Shown here: piece after piece, positions 25,810 through 35,147 of the stretch
Numbering within the stretch: the stretch's first letter is position 1
Layout: the number at the start of each line of letters is the position of its first letter
Assembly (NCBI GenBank): GCA_044222225.1
Contig: JBGANR010000005.1
Span: 124,001 to 188,000, forward strand
DNA: 64,000 bases
Source of the DNA: JBGANR01 sp044222225
GTDB lineage: Bacteria; Actinomycetota; Actinomycetes; Mycobacteriales; Mycobacteriaceae
Reading direction: 5' to 3'
Program-made: the position numbers and the translations under genes
Notes under the pieces: model-generated
The model's database searches: none
What the model saw: the letters and a program-made list of their open reading frames with translations, nothing else
Told to the model about the DNA's origin: nothing

Positions 25810-26742
25810 CTAGATCTGGTCCCATCGTCCGTCGTCCGGGTTCCAGACCGCGTCGACGACCGCGGAAGGATCCCGATGCGCGGCGAGGACCGCACCCCAA
25901 CACTGTGCCGCGACGGAGACCGCGGAATCGATGTCTTCGAAGACCGCGGCCAGGGGCGACTCGCGCACCGCTGCACGCCACCGCGGGCGCCAATGCTCGG
26001 CCGGGATCGATTCCGTCGTGAGTCGCGTCGGCAAGGTCAAGCCGCGCAATGCGGCCTCCTCCGCCAGCGCTGTCGCACACTCCCGTAGTCGCGGAGCCAG
26101 GTGAAGCTGGACGAGAAGGAGATCGATCAGATCACGAGGACGGTCCGAAGGCACAGCACGATCGAATCCATGCAGTTCGTGCATCGCACAGATCTTGTCG
26201 GCGGCCTGGTCTGCCAGTGGCACGAGAGCGATGGTCGCCTTCAGTTCGCCGGTGATCCGCGTCGGATCCGCCGACAGCTCGACATGGTCGACGGCGCCGA
26301 CGAATTCGCGAGGCTTGGCGGTGGCCAGGTCGATGTTGAAACTCTCGATCCGTTTCGGTCCGATCCATGCGGTCACAGTCAGACTCACGCCCGCCTTGTC
26401 ACGTGCCATCGCCCGTTTCTGCTGCACCTCCCAGCGATACGGACCGGGCGCTTCCGCGAGGGCGTCGCGCAGTTCGTCGACCGCCTCGGCCGGCGACAGC
26501 GCGGTCGCCAGGTCGACGTCCTTACTGTGCCGCGCCTCCGGCAGCCGGAGCATCATGCCCGTTCCACCCTTGAGGAGCCAGCCGTCGGGATCATGCAGGA
26601 ACAGCGCCACCAGAAAGGTCTTCACCACCCACTGCCGACGGACTTGGCCGGGCGTCACTCCGCGCCGCCTAGCCTCGTTCTTCACCAGGTCGCTGAATCG
26701 ATTCGCCTGCTCACGCGCTGACTGACGGTGATCATCACTCAC
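25810..26742 (-). CDS. AbiEii/AbiGii-type nucleotidyltransferase toxin
   Basis: 310 aa. The nucleotidyltransferase core is LLKGGTGMMLR followed by SKDVDLA (the GG...DxD signature, about residues 58-79), then a strand with the third acidic residue (FNIDLA) and the DKICAMHELH and RPRDLIDLLL helical region. Members such as M. tuberculosis MenT proteins block growth by adding nucleotides to tRNA. The GTG at 26742 has TAGAAC about six bases upstream, so it too may be leaderless. It converges on the AbiEi gene; the pair lies inside the cell-wall locus between fbp and aftB. Confidence 0.87.
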   Translation of the reverse strand: MSDDHRQSAREQANRFSDLVKNEARRRGVTPGQVRRQWVVKTFLVALFLHDPDGWLLKGGTGMMLRLPEARHSKDVDLATALSPAEAVDELRDALAEAPGPYRWEVQQKRAMARDKAGVSLTVTAWIGPKRIESFNIDLATAKPREFVGAVDHVELSADPTRITGELKATIALVPLADQAADKICAMHELHGFDRAVPSDRPRDLIDLLLVQLHLAPRLRECATALAEEAALRGLTLPTRLTTESIPAEHWRPRWRAAVRESPLAAVFEDIDSAVSVAAQCWGAVLAAHRDPSAVVDAVWNPDDGRWDQI

Positions 26743-26767
26743 CAGACCGTTCTACAGGGGCGGAAAG

Positions 26768-28765
26768 TCACCAACCGCCGTTCTGCGGCTTCGGCGCGAG
26801 CTGCGGCGGGATCGGCAGCAGGCAACGCTGCAGCTCGTAGAGCGGATTGGCCTCGATCCGGTAGCGCGTCAGCGCCACCGACTGCCGCAGATTCGACTGG
26901 AATCGCGTCAGCGACATCGGCGCCGTGTACGACGCCAGCAGGTCCTGCGTGTCCTGGCAGCGGTACGCGTTGGCGACGAGCGCCAGCTGCTTGAGACTGA
27001 CCGTCTGCGGCAGCCCGCGGTTCGAGTACCGGTACCCGGCGATCGGCCACGCCGAGGCGATCATCTTGTCGTGCCCGATCCGGCCGTCCTCGAGACGTCC
27101 CGTGTGCGACGCCATCGGATACGCCAGCCCCATCGGATCGATGACGCGGTACTCCAGCGGCAGGTTCATGCTCGTCATGCCGAGGTTGAGGAAGAAGACG
27201 GTCGTCGTCGCATCCCCGGGCGCGGGCGTCACGACGGTCCAGCGGTCCTGCGGCCCGAACGAGACGAACAGACCGCCGTTCGGATGGTCGGCGACCGCCT
27301 CCATCATCGCCCGCATCCGCGGGAAGTCGAGATAGTCGGCCGCCTTCGTCGGATGTTCGACGCCGAGGTTGGCGATGTAGAAACGCCGCTCGTCGACGAT
27401 CCCGTCGCGGCCGATCGCCGTTCCGTTCGGCATCCCGGCGCTGCCCGCGACGCCCGCCGCCCACGCGACGACAAGCACCCAACCGACCCCGACGACGCCC
27501 GTCGCCACGGCGCGCGGCGCGGCCGCACGGCGCGCACCGGGCAGATTCCGCACGCCGCGGACGGCCGTCCAGAGATCACCGAGCCCCAGCGGAACCGCCA
27601 TCACCGGCAGCAACATGAGGAACAGCGGCGGCAGCAGCACGCGCCCGTGCATGAAGTCGCCGCCCTGGCGCACCCAGTACGTCGCCTGCAGCAGCCCCGA
27701 GACGACGGCGAACGCCGCGACACCCGCACGGCTCTGCACCGCCGACGCGACGACCGCACCGAGCCGGGCGGCCCGTCCGGGACGCCCGTCCAGGTCCTCA
27801 TCGCCCTCCACCGCACGGTGCCGCGCGGTCCCGTCGGCCGGCCCGCGTCGCCACCCGACGACGACCGCCGCCGCACCGACGACCACCGCACCGAGCAGCG
27901 GCCCGGTGAGCGAATACGGGTCGAGGAGGTTGGTCAGGTACGTCAGCCCCTGGTCCCATTTGGCGCCGCTCGCATCCTTGGCGATCGCGGTGTTGGGCAC
28001 GAGCACGCCGTAGTAGCCCATGCGGAAGACCTGGTAGAGCACCGGAAGCGCCGCCGCCACGGCGACGATCCCGACCCGCAGCCACCGGCTCGCGCGGCCG
28101 AACAGCAGAAGGACGAGCGCGAGCCCGCCGACCAGCGCCAGCTCCGGACGGACGAGCGGCGAGAGCCCGGCGACGAAAGCCGTCAGCAGCACGCCGCGCG
28201 CACCGAGCCGCCGCTGTCCCCACTCGACCATGAGGCACCACAGCGCAGCGCTCCAGAACAGGCAGAGCGAGACCTCGAGCCCGCTCGTCGCGAAATCCCG
28301 CGCCGGCGGCAGGACGAGATACACGATCGCGCCCAGCGGCAGCATCACCGCGCCGGGCGTCGCGAGTCCCGGTCCGTAGAGCCGGTACGCGCCCCACACC
28401 GCCAGCGGCAGTGACGCCGCGCTGAGCACGAGCGCCACCCACAGCACGACGGTCTCCGGCTGTCCGCCCGTCAGCCATGTGCAGAAGGTCAGCAGATAGG
28501 TCCAGAGCGTCGAGGTGTTGGCCTCCACCCGCTCCCCGATGTTGAACACCGGGCCGTTGCCCGCCAGCAGATTGCGGACGGTGCGCAGCACGATGAGGCC
28601 GTCGTCCGCGATCCAGCGCCGCTGCCAGGCGCCGCCGGCGAACAGCGCCGCCGCGACGAGGCCGCCGACGAGAGCGGTGACCGCCGCCGGGTTGTGCCGC
28701 GACGTCCGCCAGATCCGGCCGGGCGCCGCCTCGACGCGCTCCCGCAGCCGCCGCGTCGTCACCAA
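26768..28765 (-). CDS. aftB: Terminal beta-(1->2)-arabinofuranosyltransferase AftB
   Basis: 665 aa GT-C glycosyltransferase with about ten membrane segments and a large C-terminal extracytoplasmic domain. The acidic pair WIADDGLIVLRT after the first helix is the GT-C catalytic signature, and RQGGDFMHGRVLLPPLFL is a conserved loop. AftB adds the terminal beta-1,2 arabinofuranose of arabinan, taking sugar from decaprenyl-phospho-arabinose. The GTG at 28765 is two bases after the stop of the UbiA-type gene that makes the precursor, so the two form an operon, as Rv3805c/Rv3806c. Confidence 0.93.
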   Translation of the reverse strand: MVTTRRLRERVEAAPGRIWRTSRHNPAAVTALVGGLVAAALFAGGAWQRRWIADDGLIVLRTVRNLLAGNGPVFNIGERVEANTSTLWTYLLTFCTWLTGGQPETVVLWVALVLSAASLPLAVWGAYRLYGPGLATPGAVMLPLGAIVYLVLPPARDFATSGLEVSLCLFWSAALWCLMVEWGQRRLGARGVLLTAFVAGLSPLVRPELALVGGLALVLLLFGRASRWLRVGIVAVAAALPVLYQVFRMGYYGVLVPNTAIAKDASGAKWDQGLTYLTNLLDPYSLTGPLLGAVVVGAAAVVVGWRRGPADGTARHRAVEGDEDLDGRPGRAARLGAVVASAVQSRAGVAAFAVVSGLLQATYWVRQGGDFMHGRVLLPPLFLMLLPVMAVPLGLGDLWTAVRGVRNLPGARRAAAPRAVATGVVGVGWVLVVAWAAGVAGSAGMPNGTAIGRDGIVDERRFYIANLGVEHPTKAADYLDFPRMRAMMEAVADHPNGGLFVSFGPQDRWTVVTPAPGDATTTVFFLNLGMTSMNLPLEYRVIDPMGLAYPMASHTGRLEDGRIGHDKMIASAWPIAGYRYSNRGLPQTVSLKQLALVANAYRCQDTQDLLASYTAPMSLTRFQSNLRQSVALTRYRIEANPLYELQRCLLPIPPQLAPKPQNGGW

Positions 28766-28767
28766 GG

Positions 28768-29724
28768 TCAGCCGACCCCGATCGCAACGGCGATCGTCGC
28801 GAGCCAGGCGACGGCGAGGAACTGCAGGATCCGGTCACCGAACGCCACCTCCTCCGGCTCGCCCGCATCGCCCCCGTCGACGTCGACGGCGTAACGCAGG
28901 ATCGCGACCGTGAACGGCACCATCGACACCGCGTACCAGACGTTCGTCGGGTGCCCGGCGTCCTTGCCGAACGCCCACAATCCGTAGCAGAGGACGACGG
29001 CGGTCGCCGAGAGCGTCCAGACGAAGCGCAGGTAGGTGGCCGTGTAGTACTGCAGCGACCGGCGGATCTTGGCTCCGGTGCGCTCGGCCAACTGCAGCTC
29101 GGCGTACCGCTTGCCGGCCGCCATGAACAACGAACCGAACGCCATGACCAGCAGGAACCACTGCGACAGACCGGTCGGCAGATCGGCGGCGACGCCGCCC
29201 GCGATGGCCCGCAGCAGGAAGCCGGACGAGACGATGCAGATGTCGACGACGGCCTGGTGCTTGAGCCCGAAGCAGTACCCCAGCTGGATCGCCAGGTAGA
29301 CGGCGACGACGACGGCCAGCTGGTGGTTCGCCAGGAAGGACAGGCCGATCGACCCCGCACCGAGGACGATCGCCAGCGCATACGCGAGCGGCACCGAGAC
29401 GACGCCCGCCGCGATCGGACGGTTGCGCTTGGTGGGGTGCTGCCGGTCGGCCTCGACGTCATTGGCGTCGTTGACGAGGTAGATGCATGAGCTGACCAGG
29501 CAGAACGCGACGAAGGCGATGCCGACCCGCAGCGCCATCGCCGACAGGTCGATCATGTAGCGGTCCTCGAGGATGATGCCCGCGGCGGCCAGCGGCGCCG
29601 AGAACACGAGGACGTTCTTGATCCACTGTCGCGGTCGCATCGCCTTGACGACGCCCCCGAGCAGCGTCTTCGGCGGTCCGCCCGTCGACGGCTCCTCCAC
29701 AGCGGTGACGGCGTCCTCGGTCAT
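28768..29724 (-). CDS. ubiA: Decaprenyl-phosphate phosphoribosyltransferase (UbiA family)
   Basis: 318 aa polytopic UbiA-type prenyl-phosphate transferase. The first acidic motif NDANDVEADRQHPTKRNRP is the pocket for metal and phosphate; nine helices follow. It couples decaprenyl phosphate with PRPP, the first step to decaprenyl-phospho-arabinose, the donor used by AftB next door. Its ATG overlaps the stop of the PAP2 gene (ATGA). The first ~25 residues are a charged cytosolic tail. It corresponds to Rv3806c. Confidence 0.93.
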   Translation of the reverse strand: MTEDAVTAVEEPSTGGPPKTLLGGVVKAMRPRQWIKNVLVFSAPLAAAGIILEDRYMIDLSAMALRVGIAFVAFCLVSSCIYLVNDANDVEADRQHPTKRNRPIAAGVVSVPLAYALAIVLGAGSIGLSFLANHQLAVVVAVYLAIQLGYCFGLKHQAVVDICIVSSGFLLRAIAGGVAADLPTGLSQWFLLVMAFGSLFMAAGKRYAELQLAERTGAKIRRSLQYYTATYLRFVWTLSATAVVLCYGLWAFGKDAGHPTNVWYAVSMVPFTVAILRYAVDVDGGDAGEPEEVAFGDRILQFLAVAWLATIAVAIGVG

Positions 29725-30305
29725 CGGCAGCCCTCCGGTCGATTCCGCACACGATCCGACACGATCTTTTCACCGCGCACCGACAGAAACGCTCCGGCCG
29801 CGCCGAGCGCCGCCCCCGCGAGCACGTCGGTCGGATAGTGGACGCCGAGCACCAGTCGCGAGACGAGCATCGGCGGCACGAGGGCCGCGGGCAGCGCACC
29901 GGCCGGCAGGCCCGCCGCACGGCCGAGCAGGACGGCCGCGGCCGTCGTCGACGTCGCATGGCTGGACGGGAACGAGAGCCGGCTCGGCGTCCCCACGCCG
30001 ACGGCGATCTCCGGATGCTCCGGCCTGCGGCGACGCACGATCCGCTTGACGACGACCGACGCCGCATGCGCACCGAAGGCCCCGACGCCGGCGGTGACCC
30101 ACGGGGTCACGCTCCGGCCGCGCGCCTTGGCGACGGCACCGCCGGCGGCCGCGAGCGCCAGCCAGCCTAGCGAGTGCTCGCCGAAGTGGCTCATCCCGCG
30201 GGCGGCCGTCAGCACCTGCGGCACGCCGATCGCGCTCTGCACGGCGACGAGCGCCTGTTCCTCGCGCGTCACGGCGCGGTCGATGTCACTGCTCGTCGAA
30301 GACAC
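29721..30305 (-). CDS. PAP2-family membrane phosphatase
   Basis: 194 aa. The three acid-phosphatase motifs are KRIVRRRRP, PSSHATST and SRLVLGVHYPTDVLAG, embedded in four or five helices. The location between ubiA and glfT2 equals Rv3807c, thought to dephosphorylate decaprenyl-phospho-ribose-5-phosphate in arabinan precursor synthesis. The GTG start overlaps the end of glfT2 by 20 bases and its own stop overlaps ubiA by four, showing tight coupling. Confidence 0.9.
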   Translation of the reverse strand: MSSTSSDIDRAVTREEQALVAVQSAIGVPQVLTAARGMSHFGEHSLGWLALAAAGGAVAKARGRSVTPWVTAGVGAFGAHAASVVVKRIVRRRRPEHPEIAVGVGTPSRLSFPSSHATSTTAAAVLLGRAAGLPAGALPAALVPPMLVSRLVLGVHYPTDVLAGAALGAAGAFLSVRGEKIVSDRVRNRPEGCR

Positions 30306-32211
30306 GCTGCCACCTCTCGCGACTCGTCAGCTCGGCGTGCGCCGCGCGATAACGCTCCTGCAGTTCGGGCCAGCGCCGGCGCAGCTCGCCGTGCAGGCGC
30401 AGCGATTCGGCGGCCAGCGCCTTGACCTTCTCGCGGTCGCGCTTGCGGTAGACGACGCCGCGACCGTCGGCGGTCGTCACCGTGGCGCCGTCGACGCGCC
30501 CGAGGCTGAACCAGCGCGCCTCGATCGGCGGGTAGTTGGCCTGCGGCACCTCGTGATGCCGCGGATCGGCGGGCCGGAGGTTGTTGCGGATCGCGGCGGC
30601 GAGCGAAATCGCCTTCGCCACCGGGTTCTTCGGCGCGTTCACGCCGAGCGCCGTCGCCTCACCGGTGGTCGTCGGCAGCTCCGTGGCCGACGGCAGCACG
30701 ACGGCGTCCGGGTACTCCCTGCGCATCGCGGCGACCTTCGGCAACGCCGACGGCAGCAGGTCCCACAGCCCCTCCGGCCCGGCGAGCACGTCGCGGATCG
30801 CCTCGATCTGGATGGCGATCGTCGAATACTCCAGGGCGAGCGAGTGCTTGACGACGGCTTTGAGCGAGTTCGTCAGCATCGCCGTCGGCGGGCCGTCGCG
30901 GTGGATGGCGGCGACGATGAGCCGATTGCGCAGGTGGAAGTACGCCTGCCAGTCGATGGCGTCGTCCTTGTCGCTCCACGCCATGTGCCAGACGGCGATG
31001 CCCGGCACCGAGACGGTCCGATAGCCGGCCTTCGCCGCGCGCAGGCCGAACTCGACGTCGTCCCACTTGATGAACAGCGGCAGCGGCTGCCCGATCTCCT
31101 CGGCGACCTCGCGCGGGATGAGGAAGGTCCACCAGCCGTTGAAATCGACGTCGATGCGCCGGTGCAGGTTCTTGGCGTTCTCCTTGTCCGACAGCGGGTA
31201 CTCCGCGAAGTCGTGGTCGTAATCGGAGAACGGCGCGGCGCCCCACATCCAGACGTCACGCAGCAGCGCCTCGCCCATCGTGTGCAGGTGGCTGCGCTCC
31301 TGCAGGTTGAGCATCTGGCCGCCGACGAGCGTCGGCGTCTTGGCGTAGCGGGCGAAGGCGAGCGCGCGCAGGATCGAGTCCGGCTCGATGGACGTGTCGT
31401 CGTCCATGTAGAGGATGTACGGCGCATCCGTGGTGGTCAGCGCCTCGAGCATGATCCGCGAATAGCCGCCGGAACCGCCGAGATTGCCCTGCTTGATGAG
31501 CCGGAAGCGGTCACCGAAGGCCGCGGCGGCCTCGGCGTAGCCGGGCTCGTCCTTGACCTCGCGGGTGCCCTGGTCGGGCATGATGATCGCGTCGATCACC
31601 TCGTCGACGAGCGCGTCGCTCGCCAGCGCGCGCAGCGTCGCGACGGCGTCCGACGGCCGGTTGAAGGTCGGGATGCCGACGGCGATCCGCTTGTCGGCGC
31701 GCGGCGGCGCCTCGGTCGCATACCAGCCCGCGGACAGGATCTCGACGTCCTCGGTGGTGGTGAGATCGAACCAGATCCAGCCGCCGTCCTCGAAGGGGCC
31801 GAGGTCCGTCGTCAGCTCGATGACGCCGACGCCGGCCGAGTCCAGTTCGACGAGCGCGCCGCCCATTCCGATCCGCGCGCCGTCGATCTTGCTGCGGTAC
31901 AGGTCGACGCGGCACAACCCGCGGACCTGGACGCGCAGCGTGACCTCGCGCAGCGTCGTCCAGCGACGCCAGTACGACGCCGGGAAGGCGTTGAAGTACG
32001 TCTGGAACGACGTGTCGGCGTCGCCGCCGACGCTGACCGACGTCCGCGTCGGCGCGTGCGCGCGACGGGCGTTGTCGTGGGATTCGATGAGATAGAGGGA
32101 CCGGACGTCGGCGGGCTCGCCGGGCCGCGGGAAGATGACGCGCTGCAGCAGGCGGTCACCGTCAGGAGATGAAGCTTGCGGAATCGACCGTTCGGCTGTA
32201 GGGGAAACCAC
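30286..32211 (-). CDS. glfT2: Galactofuranosyltransferase GlfT2
   Basis: 641 aa from a GTG at 32211; AAGGAG lies 13 bases upstream and the frame continues open through glf. The N-terminal beta-rich domain is followed by a GT-A fold with GIPTFNRP, the metal-binding YMDDDTS, FIKWDDVEFGLRAAKAG with the catalytic Asp pair, and VWHMAWSDKDD with the metal His. It polymerises the galactan chain by alternating beta-1,5 and beta-1,6 galactofuranose from UDP-Galf, made by Glf, whose gene ends five bases upstream. It corresponds to Rv3808c. Confidence 0.95.
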   Translation of the reverse strand: MVSPTAERSIPQASSPDGDRLLQRVIFPRPGEPADVRSLYLIESHDNARRAHAPTRTSVSVGGDADTSFQTYFNAFPASYWRRWTTLREVTLRVQVRGLCRVDLYRSKIDGARIGMGGALVELDSAGVGVIELTTDLGPFEDGGWIWFDLTTTEDVEILSAGWYATEAPPRADKRIAVGIPTFNRPSDAVATLRALASDALVDEVIDAIIMPDQGTREVKDEPGYAEAAAAFGDRFRLIKQGNLGGSGGYSRIMLEALTTTDAPYILYMDDDTSIEPDSILRALAFARYAKTPTLVGGQMLNLQERSHLHTMGEALLRDVWMWGAAPFSDYDHDFAEYPLSDKENAKNLHRRIDVDFNGWWTFLIPREVAEEIGQPLPLFIKWDDVEFGLRAAKAGYRTVSVPGIAVWHMAWSDKDDAIDWQAYFHLRNRLIVAAIHRDGPPTAMLTNSLKAVVKHSLALEYSTIAIQIEAIRDVLAGPEGLWDLLPSALPKVAAMRREYPDAVVLPSATELPTTTGEATALGVNAPKNPVAKAISLAAAIRNNLRPADPRHHEVPQANYPPIEARWFSLGRVDGATVTTADGRGVVYRKRDREKVKALAAESLRLHGELRRRWPELQERYRAAHAELTSRERWQRVFDEQ

Positions 32212-32216
32212 GGCGG

Positions 32217-33422
32217 TTACAGCGCTCCTTCCGCCAACACCGCGCCCTCGGAAAGGTGCGGCGCCAGCGTGTTGTCGAACATGGTGAGCGCACTGGCGAT
32301 CGCCATGTGCATGTCGAGGTACTTGTAGGTGCCGAGCCGGCCGCCGAACAGCACGCGGGCCTCGGCGGTCTCCGCCTTCGCACGCTCCCGGTAGGCGGCG
32401 AGCCGCTCCCTGTCCGACGGCGTGTTGATCGGGTAGTACGGCTCGTCGCCGGACTCGGCGAAGCGGCTGAACTCGCGCATGATGACCGTCTTGTCGGCCG
32501 GGTAGTCGCGCTCCGGATGGAAGTGCCGGAACTCGTGGATCCGCGTGTACGGCACGTCGGCGTCGTTGTAGTTCATCACCGGGCAGCCCTGGTAGTCGCC
32601 GGTCGCCAGCACCTCGGTCTCGAAGTCGAGGGTGCGCCAGCCGAGCTCGCCGTCGGCGTAGTCGAAGTAGCGGTCGAGCGGGCCCGTGTACACGACGGGC
32701 GCATCGGGATTCGCGGCCCGCAGCTCGTCGCGGACGTCGAACCAGTCGGTGTCGAGCCGCACGTCGATGCGCTCGTCGGCCGCCATCGCCTCCAGCCACG
32801 CGGTGTAGCCGTCGGTGGGCAGCCCCTCGTAGGTGTCGTTGAAGTAGCGGTTGTCGAAGGTGTAGCGCACCGGCAGTCGCGTGATGTTCGCAGCGGGCAA
32901 CTCGGTCGGATCCGTCTGCCACTGCTTGGCCGTGTAGTGCTTGACGAACGCCTCGTACAGCGGGCGTCCGATCAGGCTGATCGCCTTCTCCTCCAGATTC
33001 GACGCCGCGGACGTGTCGATCTCGCCGGACTGCTCGGCGATGAGCGCACGCGCCTCGTCGGGGCTGAAGTAGCGCCCGAAGAACTGCGAGACCAGGCCCA
33101 GGCCCATCGGGAACTGGTACGCCTGACCGTTGTGCAGCGCGAAGACGCGGTGCTGGTAGCCGGTGAAGGTCGTGAACCGGTTGACGTACTCCCAGACGCG
33201 CTCGTTCGACGTGTGGAAGAGATGCGCGCCGTACTTGTGGATCTCGATGCCGGTCTCGGGCTCGGCCTCCGAGTACGCGTTGCCGCCGAGATGGGAGCGC
33301 CGATCGATGACGAGCACCCGCTTGCCCAGTTCGGTCGCCGCCCGCTCGGCGATCGTCAGCCCGAAGAATCCGGAACCGACGACGAAAAGATCGTAATCAG
33401 CGGCGTCTGGTGAAGAGGTCAC
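32217..33422 (-). CDS. glf: UDP-galactopyranose mutase Glf
   Basis: 401 aa flavoenzyme. N-terminal FAD-binding motif VVGSGFFGLTIAERAA, then HKYGAHLFHTSNERVWEYVN, GYQHRV and the late PYTRIHEFRHFHPER, all conserved in UGM. It interconverts UDP-galactopyranose and UDP-galactofuranose for GlfT2. The GTG at 33422 is preceded by TACCCT at eight bases, so the transcript may be leaderless and head the glf-glfT2-PAP2-ubiA-aftB operon. Confidence 0.96.
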   Translation of the reverse strand: MTSSPDAADYDLFVVGSGFFGLTIAERAATELGKRVLVIDRRSHLGGNAYSEAEPETGIEIHKYGAHLFHTSNERVWEYVNRFTTFTGYQHRVFALHNGQAYQFPMGLGLVSQFFGRYFSPDEARALIAEQSGEIDTSAASNLEEKAISLIGRPLYEAFVKHYTAKQWQTDPTELPAANITRLPVRYTFDNRYFNDTYEGLPTDGYTAWLEAMAADERIDVRLDTDWFDVRDELRAANPDAPVVYTGPLDRYFDYADGELGWRTLDFETEVLATGDYQGCPVMNYNDADVPYTRIHEFRHFHPERDYPADKTVIMREFSRFAESGDEPYYPINTPSDRERLAAYRERAKAETAEARVLFGGRLGTYKYLDMHMAIASALTMFDNTLAPHLSEGAVLAEGAL

Positions 33423-33460
33423 GAGGAATCAGGGTATCGGACGCGGCGGCGCCGGCCGGA

Positions 33461-34897
33461 TCACCGCGGGGGCGCCGGGAGTGTGACGCGGGTGCGTCCG
33501 GACTCGTCGTAGGTGATCTGGCCGTGCTCGAAGCGCTGGACGGCGCCCGCCTTGTTCGGGAGCGGGAGCAGCGGGCCGAGGAGTTCGCCGAGCGGTCCGG
33601 CCGCGCCGCCGAGATCGGTGAACTGGCCGAGGATGGCCTGCTGGGCCACCATGAGCAGCCGGCTGAGCAGGTCCAGCGATCCCGGGGCGCCGGGGGACGC
33701 CGGGGCGCCGGGTGACGTCTGCGGCTTCTCGATCGCGGGGGGCGTCGCCTGGCCCCGGACCGCGAAGAAGTCCGAGCGCAGGCCGAGGAGGGTGCGGACC
33801 TCCGCACCCGAGAGTTCGACGGTCCCGCCGGTGCCGACGGCGCGCACCTTGATCGCGCGGCCGTGGTCGGGGCCGAGGCCGTTGGCGGTGACGACGGACA
33901 GGTCCGTCAGCTCGCCGACGCCCAGCTTGCCGCCGAACAGCGACGCGCTGCCCGTCACCTGCCAGTCGTGGTACGGCGACGCGACGTCGCCGGTGTCCTC
34001 GACGGCCGGGAACTCGCCGCCCGCGCTCCAGCCGCCGGACGACGCCGAGAACTCGGCCAGCACCGGCTTGCCGTCCCGCACCCGCACCTGGCCCGCCGTC
34101 GCGGCGGCGGCCCGGCTCGCGCGCGGATCCTCCCCCTTGACGCCCTCGTAGACGAGGGTGCTCTGGGTGTCGGTGATCGGCCGGCGCTGCTCGATGGCGG
34201 CCAGGATGTAGCTGCGGATCGCGACCGCCTGCGCCTTGAGCGCCTCGAATCCACCCTGATCGGCCCACGCCGGGTAGCTTTCGACGGCCGTGCCGCCCGC
34301 CACGTAGTCCTCGATCGAGACCTTGTTGACGACGGCTCCGCCCACGAGCGTCAGGCTGCCCCGATAGGCGTCGCCGGCGCCGCAGAATTTGAGCAGTTCG
34401 GCAGCGGGACGTCCGCTCCCGGGCGTGATCGGCGAGACCTCGGTGGCGGGAACCGTCTTGACGACGGCCCCGCCGCACCCGGAGGTGATCGTCGCCGTAC
34501 CGCCCGAGAGCGCGACGGCCTGCCCGGGCGCCACCCTCTCCGACCCCACGACGGCACCGGCGTCCGCATGGACGACGACCGAGGACTTGCCCGTCAACGT
34601 GACCGGGATCTCGGAGTCGCCCACCTTCCCCGCGGTGGTGCCGCCGTAGAAGTGAGAGAGGATGCGCTCGGCGGTCCAGCCGGTGCGCGCGTAACCGAAC
34701 GCGCCCCACTGGCCCATCCCCCGGCCGTGGCCGAAGCCGTGGCCGACGAGCGTGTACTCGGAACCCGCTGCGAGATCGGGCTGTTCGGTGTTCAGCGCGA
34801 CGACGCCGGCACCGAGACCCGCGACCACGGGTACCGCCACGAGGGCGGTCCGCAGGCGGCCGATTCCGAACATCCGAGTGCGGAGCCGACGTGCCAT
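33461..34897 (-). CDS. Exported SpoIID/LytB-domain protein
   Basis: 478 aa from the ATG at 34897 (GGAGGG upstream); the frame remains open 22 codons further. Signal/anchor at about residues 12-34. SpoIID features are GHGFGHGRGMGQWGAFGYA, KVSIEDYVAGGTAVESYP and EALKAQAVAIRSY. The C-terminal third is a low-complexity tail ending in a beta-rich stretch. SpoIID proteins are lytic transglycosylases acting on denuded peptidoglycan in spore formers; related exported proteins in actinobacteria may trim the wall. It lies head to head with an amidase gene, suggesting a shared role. Confidence 0.8.
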   Translation of the reverse strand: MARRLRTRMFGIGRLRTALVAVPVVAGLGAGVVALNTEQPDLAAGSEYTLVGHGFGHGRGMGQWGAFGYARTGWTAERILSHFYGGTTAGKVGDSEIPVTLTGKSSVVVHADAGAVVGSERVAPGQAVALSGGTATITSGCGGAVVKTVPATEVSPITPGSGRPAAELLKFCGAGDAYRGSLTLVGGAVVNKVSIEDYVAGGTAVESYPAWADQGGFEALKAQAVAIRSYILAAIEQRRPITDTQSTLVYEGVKGEDPRASRAAAATAGQVRVRDGKPVLAEFSASSGGWSAGGEFPAVEDTGDVASPYHDWQVTGSASLFGGKLGVGELTDLSVVTANGLGPDHGRAIKVRAVGTGGTVELSGAEVRTLLGLRSDFFAVRGQATPPAIEKPQTSPGAPASPGAPGSLDLLSRLLMVAQQAILGQFTDLGGAAGPLGELLGPLLPLPNKAGAVQRFEHGQITYDESGRTRVTLPAPPR

Positions 34898-34912
34898 GGA
34901 TGCGCCCTCCGA

Positions 34913-34948
34913 TGTTACTGGTGTTACCGGTGTGACAATAGTGACGGA
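34913..34948. promoter_or_regulatory. 9-bp periodic GTTAC/GTGAC boxes between two wall-hydrolase genes
   Basis: Four direct 9-bp steps at 34913, 34922, 34931 and 34940: TGTTACTGG, TGTTACCGG, TGTGACAAT, AGTGACGGA. They lie just upstream of the SpoIID start and about 200 bases from the divergent amidase; another GTCACACC is near 34987. The pattern resembles tandem response-regulator sites, such as those reported for MtrA at cell-wall hydrolase genes, but the assignment is inference. Confidence 0.45.
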
Positions 34949-35147
34949 CGAGCCGATGGGCAACTCGGGGTCTGCGCCTCACACGTCACACCAGAAACTT
35001 GCGCCACGCCGGACCCGGTCGTGGATTTCCCAGGCGGCCACCGGGACTATGACATCGGCCCAGGCCAGAAATATCTATGTCTACAAGAGGTCGAGAGTTC
35101 GGGGCCGCGCTCCGCGCGACACCACACGACGTTCAGGAGAAGAAACA

